Shown one piece after another: positions 33,702 to 42,318 of a stretch of 64,000 bases of DNA. The translations under genes and the position numbers were made by a program. The notes under the pieces are model-generated. The model was not told the DNA's origin. It made no database searches and saw only the letters and a program-made list of their open reading frames with translations. Where the stretch lies: NCBI RefSeq assembly GCF_015235415.1, contig NZ_JADGLL010000014.1:1-64000 (forward strand), written 5' to 3'. This stretch comes from Microbacterium paludicola. Lineage in GTDB: Bacteria > Actinomycetota > Actinomycetes > Actinomycetales > Microbacteriaceae. Position 1 is the first letter of the stretch; every line of letters begins with the position of its first letter.

Positions 33702-33934
33702 CACGCACCTCCCGCATCAGGCAGGGCCGCAGCCGTGAGACGGCGAGCCACAGGGACGACGGCGCGTGCCCGGTCGACGACCTCGCTCACCCGCTCGAGC
33801 ACTCCCTCGTCGAAGGGAGAGTCGAGCAGCTGAGGCACTGCCTCCAGCAGCGCGTCTTCCACCCGCAGCACCTCTGCCGCATCCGTGACGACCTCATGCC
33901 AATGCAGGTCGTGCTCGAGCTCGCCGTTCGACAT
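33701..33934 (-). CDS. Hypothetical 77-aa protein, first gene of the T4SS operon
   Basis: Acidic, helical (MSNGELEHDLHWHEVV...). It is the first gene after promoter P2 (46 bp away), with a weak GAGGGGCTGACG ribosome site. Overlaps the TcpC-like gene. No domain recognised. Possibly a small regulator or adaptor of the transfer machinery. Confidence 0.55.
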   Translation of the reverse strand: MSNGELEHDLHWHEVVTDAAEVLRVEDALLEAVPQLLDSPFDEGVLERVSEVVDRARAVVPVARRLTAAALPDAGGA

Positions 33935-33979
33935 TCGTCAGCCCCTCTCGTACGTCGGGACGGTCGCCCCTCACGCACA

Positions 33980-34010
33980 TATAGGTGCGGCCGAACGGGG
34001 TGATCTGACA
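33980..34010 (-). promoter_or_regulatory. Element promoter P2 (TGTCAG-N17-CACCTATA)
   Basis: Minus-strand TGTCAG, 17 bp, CACCTATA. Drives the T4SS operon (33934 down to 25952). Confidence 0.75.
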
Positions 34011-34201
34011 GCAGCGTCGAGAATCTTCGGCAGAAATCTCAGAAGTTCTTTTCTGCCTTTTCATCTGGTTATTTCATGCGCTCAGTGACCCCTTGACCGA
34101 AGCAGTTGCGGCTCGGCCGCCACGTTTTCTAGCTGCCGATCTAGGGGTGCTGAGGATCGTCGCCTCTCGTCCAGACCCACGTGCTGACGAGAGGCCGACT
34201 C

Positions 34202-34960
34202 ATGACTGCACACAGCGCACTCCTCGAGACCATCCACACCGACTGGGACCTGCTGCACGCCGATGCCGAGCACACCTACGGGGCGCTCGGCACCCTCTCC
34301 GGTGCAGCCGTCCTCGAGCTCGTCCAGCGGCCGCAGAGCCGCGAGTCCCGCGACGCCGTGCTCCATGCCCTCATCGCGCTCAGCCAGTCCGGGCACCAAG
34401 CCGCCAACCGCGTGCTGATCCGCGCATTCGCTCCCCTGGCCGTCCGGCAGGCGCGCACGACTGCAGCACTGTCCGACCTGGAGCCCGGCGATGCGATCGC
34501 CACCGCGATCGGCGCCCTCTGGGAGACGATCGCGACCTACAAGCTCGAGCGCGTCTCGTCCGTCGCCGGCAACATCCGAGGGAACATGCTGAGCCTGCTG
34601 TGCTCGATGTCCAAGCGCCACCGAAACCAGACCTGGGGCGAAGTCGTGCTCCCCCACGAGGACCTCACCATCGCAGCAGAGAACATCGATCCCATGCCCT
34701 CTGAGCCGACCGTGACCGACACCTACCGCGATCTCGTCGACGTGCTCACCTGGGCCATCGAGAACGAGACGCTCACCAAGGACGAGGTCTCTCTCCTCGT
34801 CCGCTTCGAGCTCACCGACGACGACGCAGCCCTCGAACGAGAGCAACTGGCCGAGCAGCTCGGCGTCTCCCGCGCCGCGCTGTACCAGCGCGTGTCCCGC
34901 CTGCGTCGCCGAGTCACCGCAGCCATCCAGGAGCACGTGCGCACCCACGGTCGCTGGTAG
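34202..34960 (+). CDS. Sigma-factor-like protein of the element
   Basis: 252 aa. The middle (LIRAFAPLAVRQARTTAALS, then DAIATAIGALWETIATYKLER at about 80-120) follows the pattern of sigma-70 region 2, and the C-terminus (LTKDEVSLLVRFEL, EQLAEQLGVSRAALYQRVSR at about 180-235) is a clear region-4 helix-turn-helix. The long N-terminus (1-65) is not standard ECF. Start ATG 34202 with GAGAGG upstream. Single gene ending in a strong terminator, located between the two conjugation clusters. I infer that it recognises the TGTCAG-N17-CACCTATA promoters. Confidence 0.75.
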   Translation: MTAHSALLETIHTDWDLLHADAEHTYGALGTLSGAAVLELVQRPQSRESRDAVLHALIALSQSGHQAANRVLIRAFAPLAVRQARTTAALSDLEPGDAIATAIGALWETIATYKLERVSSVAGNIRGNMLSLLCSMSKRHRNQTWGEVVLPHEDLTIAAENIDPMPSEPTVTDTYRDLVDVLTWAIENETLTKDEVSLLVRFELTDDDAALEREQLAEQLGVSRAALYQRVSRLRRRVTAAIQEHVRTHGRW

Positions 34961-34977
34961 CCGCCCCTCCCCCGATC

Positions 34978-35011
34978 AACGACGCCCCTGGTCGGCCCCA
35001 GGGGCGTCGTT
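34978..35011. terminator. Strong hairpin terminator after the sigma-like gene
   Basis: AACGACGCCCCTGG, 6-nt loop TCGGCC, CCAGGGGCGTCGTT: a perfect 14-bp stem, 18 bp after the stop codon, followed by CTCT. Confidence 0.9.
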
Positions 35012-35144
35012 CTCTGCCTAGGACGGGTCAACATGCCGGGCAACGCCTCTCGTCGCGTTCTAGACGCCACAGAAGGGCCGCTCAGGCCGGGGGAAGCCCC
35101 CTCGAGCACCGAGGGTTACTCTGCACCTGGCTGGGCACTTCTCG

Positions 35145-35410
35145 CCGCTGACCCTGCTGCCACCCTGCGCTGGCCCCGCATCGCCCCTGCAACCACCCTG
35201 CACCCCCCCCTGCGCATTGCTGATGCAGGGGGGTTGCAGGGTGATTGCAGGGTAGTCGCTTGGTGGTTGCATGGTCACTGTCGCCTGGGCGCTTTGGGTG
35301 TTATCACCCTGCGCGTACCCCGTACTTACCCGGTGCACGGTACGCATTCACCGATGCTCCGATCATGCACAGCCCTGCGCAGAACGTCACATATCCCTGC
35401 GCTGGCAAGG
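35145..35410. repeat. CCCTGC-rich repeat region upstream of parA
   Basis: At least ten copies of CCCTGC/GCAGGG in both orientations, often as CACCCTGC or TTGCAGGGT, with an imperfect palindrome at 35206-35245 (CACCCCCCCCTGCGC ... GATGCAGGGGGGTTG). Similar clusters occur at 5880-5926 and 25326-25370. This is the gene-free 560-bp space before parA, the normal place for a partition centromere or origin. Confidence 0.65.
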
Positions 35411-35569
35411 CATTGGCTCAATGCTGACTGCGCGCAGGCTGGTTGCCTGGCTTGCGCTATCTGTGCGCGTGGACACGCACAGTTTGGTACTTGCCATGCG
35501 CATGGCCTGCATATAGCCTGCTGCCATGCAGATGACTAGCAGCAAACGGACCAGCGCACGGGGTGCGCG

Positions 35570-36523
35570 GTGCTGAGCACAGGCGTGCGCGAGCGGCTCA
35601 ACCGCGTCGGCGCAGTGATGACCCGCAAGGGGGGCGTCGGTAAGACCACGATCACGGACAACGTCGCCGGGCTGCTCGCCGCTCAGGGGCTCCGGGTCTT
35701 GGTGATCGACCTCGACCACCAAGGGCACGTCGGCATCGACTTCGGATTCCGAGACTCGGACGTCGACGACGACGGTGAAGCGCTCTACGACAGCCTGACC
35801 AACCGCAAGCCCCTGCGCCCCCTCAAGAACGTCCGCAAGAACCTGGATGTCGTCGCCGGGGGCTCAGCGATCGAGGACCTGCAGCGAGAGCTGTACCGAG
35901 CTGAGTTCGGGGGAGAGGACACGACCCCCTGGCTCGCCGAGTCTCTCGCTCCGATCGCCGGCGCGTACGACCTCGTCCTCATCGACTGCCCGCCAGGCGT
36001 CGGCCCCGTGCAGGAGATGGCCGCGTTCGCATCACGGTGGATCCTGGCAGCCACCCAGGCCGACGACGCTTCGATCCGAGGCATCGAAGACCTCGGCTCC
36101 CTCCTGGAGTCCACCCACCAGAAGGGCCACACGGCCCTCACCATGCTCGGCGTCGTCCTCACGATGATCCCCAGCAACTTCACCCGCCGCATCAACGACG
36201 CACGCCAAGACCTCCACGAACTGGGGGAGGGCGTGTACGTCTTCGACGCGATCGTGCCCGATGCCGCGGCCGCCGCGATCGACGTGCGCAAGACCGGTCA
36301 GCTGTTCCACGAGCTCAAGGCCGGGGCACAGCAGCAGGCGCAGCAGAAGATCTGGCTTCGCGTGCGCCGCAAGGAGGTCTCGTCGACCACCCTGATCGCC
36401 CAGTCCGTCGTGACCCTCGCCGAGACGATGGAAGACCTCGCCGCGGAGGTCGTGGAGCGGATCGCGAGCCTCGAGCAGAAGAAGCCGGCCACCCGGCGTG
36501 AGATGAAGGAGAAGGCAAAGTGA
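35570..36523 (+). CDS. parA: ParA-family partition ATPase
   Basis: 317 aa. Deviant Walker A KGGVGKTT at 20-27, A' motif VLVIDLDHQGH at about 43-53, and Walker B VLIDCPPG at about 131-138. GTG start at 35570; a later ATG would cut off the first strand before the P-loop. The C-terminal third is longer than in minimal ParA. Followed directly by a partner gene with GTGA overlap. It segregates the element at division, so the DNA is or was a plasmid-like replicon or a ParA-bearing integrative element. Confidence 0.92.
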   Translation: MLSTGVRERLNRVGAVMTRKGGVGKTTITDNVAGLLAAQGLRVLVIDLDHQGHVGIDFGFRDSDVDDDGEALYDSLTNRKPLRPLKNVRKNLDVVAGGSAIEDLQRELYRAEFGGEDTTPWLAESLAPIAGAYDLVLIDCPPGVGPVQEMAAFASRWILAATQADDASIRGIEDLGSLLESTHQKGHTALTMLGVVLTMIPSNFTRRINDARQDLHELGEGVYVFDAIVPDAAAAAIDVRKTGQLFHELKAGAQQQAQQKIWLRVRRKEVSSTTLIAQSVVTLAETMEDLAAEVVERIASLEQKKPATRREMKEKAK

Positions 36524-37152
36524 GCGCACTCGGAGATGGACCCAGGGAGAAGCGCAAGCGTCGCACACTCAACACAGCGCTGCTGGCACCGGTGACGAAT
36601 ACGCCCGCCGAGGATGACGAGCGCGACCTGCAGAGCTCGGAGGAGGCCGACCAGACTCCCGTAACCGTGTCCGACCCGGTGCCGGCTCCCGAGCGCGTGC
36701 GCGCTCCTCGCGCAGCCAAGGAGCGGCCGGTCACCCCGATGAAGCCGGCCACCGACGAGACGAGGAAGAAGGAGTCGATGAGCGTCGAGCTCAGCGCTCC
36801 CGAGTCACTGAGCGCCCGCATCAGGGAGTTCAAGTCATCCACGAAGGTGTCGATGCCGACCCTGGTCCTCGACGCCGTCGAGGCCACCGTCGACGACCTG
36901 CCGCAGCTCATCGCCGAGCGCCTCGGCGTGCAGCACCCGAAGGCAGCGCAGCGCAAGCTGTTCGATCGCCCCGCGCCCACGGTCCGGATCTCCAGCCGGG
37001 ATGAGAAGACGGAGGCGTACCCGATGCGCATGCGAACGGACCACGTCGCCGTGCTCGACCAGCTCAAGGACGAGGTGGGAGCGCCCAGCCGCAACCTGCT
37101 CATGGTCGTGGCACTCGATGCATACCTGCCGGGCGGTGACGACGAGAGCTGA
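36520..37152 (+). CDS. ParA partner, probable centromere-binding protein
   Basis: 210 aa. Disordered, charged N-terminal half (about 1-85); the C-terminal half has two similar segments: PESLSARIREFKSSTKVSMP and TDHVAVLDQLKDEVGAPSRN, each followed by LVLDAV or LMVVAL. These look like duplicated ribbon-helix-helix or HTH-like folds. Position after parA with GTGA overlap is where ParB/ParG-type proteins lie. No classical ParB domain. Confidence 0.65.
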   Translation: MSALGDGPREKRKRRTLNTALLAPVTNTPAEDDERDLQSSEEADQTPVTVSDPVPAPERVRAPRAAKERPVTPMKPATDETRKKESMSVELSAPESLSARIREFKSSTKVSMPTLVLDAVEATVDDLPQLIAERLGVQHPKAAQRKLFDRPAPTVRISSRDEKTEAYPMRMRTDHVAVLDQLKDEVGAPSRNLLMVVALDAYLPGGDDES

Positions 37153-37159
37153 GGCTCCC

Positions 37160-37190
37160 GGTCAGATCTGGCAGGTGACAGACACCTATA
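37160..37190 (+). promoter_or_regulatory. Element promoter P3 (GGTCAG-N17-CACCTATA)
   Basis: GGTCAG, 17 bp, CACCTATA. Drives the Tad operon starting at 37223. Confidence 0.75.
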
Positions 37191-37222
37191 CGGGCAACCA
37201 TCACCACGAGGGGGAAGACCAG

Positions 37223-37930
37223 ATGACTCAGGTAGAGACCGTCGAGCGCACGGACGCGAAGCGCGGTCGACGAGCCGGCAAGGAGCCGGCCGAGGAGACC
37301 GCCAAGGGGCCGAGCCCTGCAGCGCCCAGGCCGGTCAAGTCGCGCCGTCGCACATGGGTGATCGCGCTCGGCATCGCCATCGCGCTCGTCGGCGGGCTGC
37401 TGACGTGGACCATCACCACGCAGCTGTCGGCGACCGAGACGCTGTTCACCACGAACAAGCCGATCGCTCGAGGCGAGATGATCGACGCCGACGACCTCAC
37501 CACGATCGCGATCGCGGGAGGCCAGAACACCGAGGCGATCCGGGCGGACAACCCCGGCGACGTCGTCGGGAAGGTCGCCGCTGTGGACCTGCCCGCCGGC
37601 ACCTTGCTCACGCCGCAGTCGTTCACTGAGAGCCTCCCCGTTCCGGAAGGCGAAGCCGTCGTCGGCCTTGCACTCACCCCCGCGCAGCTGCCGAACCATC
37701 CGCTGGTCGCCGGCGACAACGTCCGGGTCATCGCCACGCCGGCTGTGCAGGCCGAGGTCACTGGGGAGCCGAAGACGTACGAGGCGACGGTCTACACCAC
37801 GCGCTTCGACCAGGCGAACAACCTGTGGGTCGTGGACGTCATCGTGCCCGAAGAGGATGCATCCCTGATCGCCGCTCAGGTCGCGACCCAGCGTGTCGCG
37901 GTCGTGCTGCTCGAGTCGTCGGGGGAGTAG
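37223..37930 (+). CDS. SAF-domain protein, CpaB/RcpC-like
   Basis: 235 aa. Basic cytoplasmic N-terminus (1-48), membrane helix (about 49-70), then an SAF domain (NKPIARGEMIDADDLTTIAI ... VVGKVAAVDLPAGTLLT at about 80-140). SAF proteins of this type (CpaB/RcpC) are Tad pilus assembly factors outside the membrane. ATG 37223 with GGGGGAAG upstream. First gene of the Tad operon. Confidence 0.85.
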   Translation: MTQVETVERTDAKRGRRAGKEPAEETAKGPSPAAPRPVKSRRRTWVIALGIAIALVGGLLTWTITTQLSATETLFTTNKPIARGEMIDADDLTTIAIAGGQNTEAIRADNPGDVVGKVAAVDLPAGTLLTPQSFTESLPVPEGEAVVGLALTPAQLPNHPLVAGDNVRVIATPAVQAEVTGEPKTYEATVYTTRFDQANNLWVVDVIVPEEDASLIAAQVATQRVAVVLLESSGE

Positions 37931-37933
37931 GCC

Positions 37934-38737
37934 GTGGCGATCGTCTACCTGACCAACGCATCCGGTGCGCCCGGGGTCAGCACCCTCGCCACGGCACTGA
38001 CGTTGAACTGGCCGAAGCGAGCCGTGCTCCTCGAGGCGGATGTGACGACCACGGGCCACGTCCTCACCGGCCCCCTGCAGGGCCAGGTCGGGCACAGCAT
38101 GGGCATGACGGAGCTCAACGTCGCCCACCAGCACGCGCCGCTCACCGGCGAGGACCTGTGGGCGCAGCGCGTCGGCCTCTCGGAGGGCAAGGACGCCGTA
38201 CCCGGCTTCCGCACCCTCGCCAACGCACGCGGCGCCTCGGAGGACTTCTGGGCCGGGATCCTCGGCGCCGTCGACCAGCTCGGCACCGTGGTGGGGGAGG
38301 AGGTCGACGTGATCGTGGACGGCGGCCGCTACCAGGTGCACGACCCGCGCTCGGCTCTGATCGGGCGGGCGGATGCCGTGCTGATGCTCACCGGCCAGAC
38401 ACTGCCGGACGTCGCCTCCGCACGCGTGGCCGCCAGCGCGCTCAAGTCCTCGCTCGACAACATCGGACACAGCGAGTGGCTGTCGCTGGTCACCGTCGGA
38501 GCTCCCCGCTACTGGGAGAAGGCGGACGTGAAGGACATCGCCAAGGTCGTCGGCGCGGACGTGCTCGGATCCCTCCCCTGGGACCCCCGAGGCGCCGCTC
38601 ACTACTCGCACGGCAGCGACATCGTCGGCCGCCGGCGCACCAAGTACCAGCGCGCACTGGAGGCTCTGACCCAGTCGGTCACGGCCCTGATCGAGCAGCG
38701 CGCCTACACCCCCATCGTCCAGGAGCAGCGCGCATGA
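37934..38737 (+). CDS. tadZ: TadZ/CpaE-like MinD-family protein
   Basis: 267 aa. The start IVYLTNASGAPGVSTLATAL has a degenerate P-loop (GAPGVST at 10-16, no KGG), as in TadZ proteins that localise pilus assembly. VIVDGGRY replaces Walker B. GTG start 3 bp after the SAF gene. Lies directly before tadA and overlaps it by 4 bp (ATGA). Confidence 0.82.
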   Translation: MAIVYLTNASGAPGVSTLATALTLNWPKRAVLLEADVTTTGHVLTGPLQGQVGHSMGMTELNVAHQHAPLTGEDLWAQRVGLSEGKDAVPGFRTLANARGASEDFWAGILGAVDQLGTVVGEEVDVIVDGGRYQVHDPRSALIGRADAVLMLTGQTLPDVASARVAASALKSSLDNIGHSEWLSLVTVGAPRYWEKADVKDIAKVVGADVLGSLPWDPRGAAHYSHGSDIVGRRRTKYQRALEALTQSVTALIEQRAYTPIVQEQRA

Positions 38738-40329
38738 GCAGCGATCCGAAGCCCGCAGACATCTCGAACCTGCCGATCTTCGCCGACCCGGTCGAAGAGC
38801 CGCCGGCCAAGCCCGCCACCAGCCCGGCCCGCCACCTGCTGCGCGCGTCCAGCCGAGCCGCGGCCGAGGAAGCCGCGGCAGTCCCTGAGCCGACTGTGGC
38901 AGCTCCCTCGCCCGCCCCGACGGCACGCGAGAGCGCCGAACAGGCGGAGCCGGTGGTGGAGACCAGTGAGCTGACCGCCAGCGCCGAGATGTGGCAGGCG
39001 GTGGCGCAGATCCGCGACGCCGTGGCCACCGACCTTGCCGAGGCGCTGCAGGCCCGACCGGACATGAGCGTCCAGGAGCGGGAGACGCTCGGCTCGCAGC
39101 GGATCAGCGAGATCATCCGCAGCAACGTCAACGACACCGTCGCCCGTCAGGGCAGCGCGGCCGCGTGGAGCACGGCCATGCAGACCGAGATCCGCACGAA
39201 CGTGTTCAATGCGCTGTTCCGTCTCGGCCGCCTGCAGCGCCTGGTCGACATCCCCGAGGTGGAGAACATCGATGTCGTCGGGCACGACAACATCTGGCTC
39301 ACCTTCGCCGGCAACGTGAAGAAGCGCTACCCGTACCCCATCGCCGCCAGCGATGAGGACCTGGAGCGCGAGATCAACTTCCTCGCGACCAGGCGCGACG
39401 GAGGCGGCCGCTCGTTCACCCAGGCTCGGCCGAGGCTGCGTCTGGACCTGCCCGGTGGCGCCCGTCTGCAGGCGACCGCCAAGCCGGTCGGTCACCGCAC
39501 GATCCTGTCGCTGCGCATCCACCGTCACATCCACATCACGCTGCCCGAGCTCGTCGAGCTCGGGACGCTGTCGGTGCCGGCCGCGCACTTCCTGCGCGCC
39601 TCGGTCGAGGCGGGGCTCGCGATCATCACCAACGGGTTCGCCGCGAGCGGCAAGACGACCCTGCTGCGCGCCCTGGCCGACTGCATCCCCGAGCACGAGG
39701 TGATCATCACGATCGAGGGCGAGCGGGAGCTGTACCTGCACGAGCGTCCCAACCATCCGCTGGTGAAGTCCTTCGAGGCCCGCCCCGGCGAGGGGGAGAA
39801 GGGTGCCGATGGGCGCCGCCCGGGGGAGGAGACCACCCAGGATCTGCTCGAGGATGCACTGCGACACAACGCGCAGCGGATCATCGTCGGTGAGGTGCTC
39901 GGGCCTGAGATGGAGGCCATGCTGCAGGCCATGCAGGCGGGCCTCGGCTCGATGAGCACGATCCACTCCCACAGCCCGGACGCAGCGATCGAGCGCCTAG
40001 TCACGCTGATCAGCCGCACCAACTCGAACCTGACCTACGCGTACCGGCAGATCGCGCAGAACATCGATCTCATCGTGCAGATGTCGGTGATCACCGACAA
40101 GGTCACGGGGAAGCGACGTCGCGTGGTCAGCAGCATCAGCGAGGTGCAGCAGGGCGAGTCGACCTCGGGCGGACGCCCGGTGGTGGGGGAGCTGTTCCAC
40201 TTCAACAAGCGCACCCAGCAACTCGAGGTGAAGAACCTCCCCAGCCCGCGGATCCTCGAGCGTCTCGAGGAGGTCGGATACGAGCCGCCGCGCCTCGCGG
40301 GCTCCTACCCGGAGGAGGGTGCGGCATGA
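38734..40329 (+). CDS. tadA: TadA/CpaF pilus ATPase
   Basis: 531 aa. Disordered first 85 residues, then the CpaF secretion-ATPase fold. Walker A NGFAASGKTT at about 299-308, Asp/Glu box IITIEGERELYL, and Walker B region IIVGEVLGPE. The sequence STIHSHSP is the His box. It energises assembly of Flp pili. ATGA overlap with tadZ fixes the start. Confidence 0.93.
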   Translation: MSSDPKPADISNLPIFADPVEEPPAKPATSPARHLLRASSRAAAEEAAAVPEPTVAAPSPAPTARESAEQAEPVVETSELTASAEMWQAVAQIRDAVATDLAEALQARPDMSVQERETLGSQRISEIIRSNVNDTVARQGSAAAWSTAMQTEIRTNVFNALFRLGRLQRLVDIPEVENIDVVGHDNIWLTFAGNVKKRYPYPIAASDEDLEREINFLATRRDGGGRSFTQARPRLRLDLPGGARLQATAKPVGHRTILSLRIHRHIHITLPELVELGTLSVPAAHFLRASVEAGLAIITNGFAASGKTTLLRALADCIPEHEVIITIEGERELYLHERPNHPLVKSFEARPGEGEKGADGRRPGEETTQDLLEDALRHNAQRIIVGEVLGPEMEAMLQAMQAGLGSMSTIHSHSPDAAIERLVTLISRTNSNLTYAYRQIAQNIDLIVQMSVITDKVTGKRRRVVSSISEVQQGESTSGGRPVVGELFHFNKRTQQLEVKNLPSPRILERLEEVGYEPPRLAGSYPEEGAA

Positions 40330-41192
40330 ACGACGCCGGCCTGACCCTGTCGATCCTGCTGGCCGTGGCCGGCGTGATCATCGCGATCCTCGCCGCGGCC
40401 ATGCCCGAGTCCGGACGGAAGCTCGCGATCCCGGCCAGCATCCGCCACATGGTCGAGGTCCGCCTCTCGCGTCAGCAGCAGCTCGGCGCCCTCGCCGGCC
40501 TGGTCGCCGGCGTCGGATACGGGATGTTCACGGGCTGGTGGATCATGATCGCGATCGGCGTCGGGGCGGGCATCGTCATCCCCGTACTGCTCGGCAAGGG
40601 CGACGCACCTCAGCGCATCGCGCGCCTGGAGGCGCTGGAGACCTGGACCCGCGGCCTCGCCGGCCTCACCGTCGCCGGTGCCGGCCTGGAGGCCACGCTC
40701 GAGGCATCGCGGCAGTCGGCACCGGAAGCCATCCGCGAGGAGGTCACCGCGCTGGTCGCACGCATCAACGCCCGCTGGCCCACCAAGGCCGCGCTGCAGC
40801 GGTTCGCTGAGGACCTCGACGACGGCACGGCCGACATGGTCGTCGCCCACCTCCTCATGAAGGAGAGCGCCCGCGGCGACGGACTGGCAGAGGCACTCGA
40901 CGACCTCGGCGAGATCATCTTCGAGGAGACCAAGGTGCGTCGGCAGATCCTCACCGACCGGGCCAAGCCCCGCACGCACATCACCGTGGTCGCCGTCGGC
41001 ATCCTCGTCGTCGCCGCGGCGCTGCCGCTGCTGGGCAATCTCACCGCCTGGTACCTCACCCCGCTCGGCACGGTCGTCCTGGCGGCCTGGATGGCGGCGT
41101 TCGTGGCCCTGGTGGCATGGATGCGCAGCATCAGCCGCGAGCGAGCCGTCGCGCGGATCTTCACCACCGACGAGAACGGAGGCCTGCGATGA
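40326..41192 (+). CDS. tadB: TadB-like pilus platform protein
   Basis: 288 aa. Hydrophobic N-terminal helix, two helices at about 55-85, a cytoplasmic loop of the T2SSF/GspF type (about 90-215), and two C-terminal helices (about 220-240 and 245-265). Inner-membrane platform of the Tad pilus. Starts at ATGA overlap with tadA and overlaps tadC. Confidence 0.85.
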   Translation: MNDAGLTLSILLAVAGVIIAILAAAMPESGRKLAIPASIRHMVEVRLSRQQQLGALAGLVAGVGYGMFTGWWIMIAIGVGAGIVIPVLLGKGDAPQRIARLEALETWTRGLAGLTVAGAGLEATLEASRQSAPEAIREEVTALVARINARWPTKAALQRFAEDLDDGTADMVVAHLLMKESARGDGLAEALDDLGEIIFEETKVRRQILTDRAKPRTHITVVAVGILVVAAALPLLGNLTAWYLTPLGTVVLAAWMAAFVALVAWMRSISRERAVARIFTTDENGGLR

Positions 41193-42055
41193 TCGCGCTC
41201 ATCCCCGGCCTGATCGCCGGCATCGGCATCGCCCTCGTGATCGCGGCTGTCGTCCCGCGTCAGCCGCAGCTGGCCGCCGCGATCGAGCGCGTCGAGTTCG
41301 GCACCCCCGAGACGGCGGTCAGCGACGCAGAGATGGACTTCCGCACACGCGTCGGCACCTGGCTTGCCAAGCGACTTCCCGCGAGCACCGTGCCCCGCGA
41401 GGATCTGCGCCTTATCAACAAGTCGGTCGAGTCGTACTACTACGACAAGGCCCTCAGCGCCGTCACCGGATTCGTGATCCCCATGCTCAGCGGCCTGGCC
41501 GGCCAGGCGCTCGGATACATCGCGTTCTACATCCCCACCATCATCGGCATCCCGCTGGCCGTGGTCATGTGGCTCAGCGTCGACCAGGACATCAAGAAAA
41601 AGGCCGCCGATGCCCGCCTCGAGTTCGCCCGAGGCGTCGCGGTCTACCTCGAGCTGTTCGCCGCCCGCAAGCGCGGCACCACCGCCACCGACGCACTCGA
41701 GAGCGCCGCCGAGGTCGGCAACAGCTGGGTGTTCCGCCGGATTCGCCAGGCCCTGCACCGCGCCCGGTACGCCGGCGTGGCCTCCTGGGACGCGCTCGAG
41801 CAGCTCGGCGGGGACATCAATGTCCCTCAACTAGTCGAAATGGCGAAGATCGTCCGGTTGAATGGGGAGCGAGACGCATCCGTATATGAAACTGCTCGAG
41901 CGAAGGGGAAGAGCCTCCGACATGAGCTTCTCAACCGCGAGCACGAGCAGGCCAACACCGACAGCGAGCGGCTGCAGGTCCCGCTCGCACTCTCACTCGG
42001 CATCTACGCCGGGATCATCCTCACGCCGATGATCATCAATCTGTTCACCGCGTGA
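41189..42055 (+). CDS. tadC: TadC-like pilus platform protein
   Basis: 288 aa. Same layout as TadB: N-terminal helix, two central helices (about 90-130), T2SSF-type cytoplasmic domain with RKRGTTATDALESAAEVG, and a C-terminal helix. Start set by ATGA overlap with tadB. Ends the first Tad transcription unit; the next promoter (P4) begins inside its stop codon. Confidence 0.85.
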   Translation: MIALIPGLIAGIGIALVIAAVVPRQPQLAAAIERVEFGTPETAVSDAEMDFRTRVGTWLAKRLPASTVPREDLRLINKSVESYYYDKALSAVTGFVIPMLSGLAGQALGYIAFYIPTIIGIPLAVVMWLSVDQDIKKKAADARLEFARGVAVYLELFAARKRGTTATDALESAAEVGNSWVFRRIRQALHRARYAGVASWDALEQLGGDINVPQLVEMAKIVRLNGERDASVYETARAKGKSLRHELLNREHEQANTDSERLQVPLALSLGIYAGIILTPMIINLFTA

Positions 42056-42086
42056 TGTCAGATTCAGCACCACCGCAACACCTATA
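42056..42086 (+). promoter_or_regulatory. Element promoter P4 (TGTCAG-N17-CACCTATA)
   Basis: TGTCAG immediately after the tadC stop, 17 bp, CACCTATA. Drives the pilin gene at 42115 and the genes after it. Confidence 0.78.
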
Positions 42087-42114
42087 CGAACGCCACCACA
42101 ACCAAGGGGGATCC

Positions 42115-42291
42115 ATGGACAAGGCAATCGAGGCCATCAAGGCCCGCTACGACAAGGTCATCGAGACCGGCGAGAAGGGGCTCGAGAGCGCGGAGAAGGC
42201 GCTGCTGATCGCGCTCGGCTGCGGTATCGCGGTCGTGCTCGGCGGCGCGATCTCGGCGTTCGTCGCGAGCCAGACCGGCAGCCTGCCCTGA
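42115..42291 (+). CDS. flp: Flp-type major pilin
   Basis: 58 aa. Short charged leader, then a single hydrophobic helix (KALLIALGCGIAVVLGGAIS at about 30-52). Size and place (own promoter, next to TadE-like genes and prepilin peptidase) fit a Flp pilin. A classical G/xxxxEY cleavage site is not clear; KGLESAEKA may serve. Strong GGGGG ribosome site before ATG 42115. Confidence 0.7.
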   Translation: MDKAIEAIKARYDKVIETGEKGLESAEKALLIALGCGIAVVLGGAISAFVASQTGSLP

Positions 42292-42318
42292 CCTGGGCCG
42301 GCATCCAGGAAGATCGCC

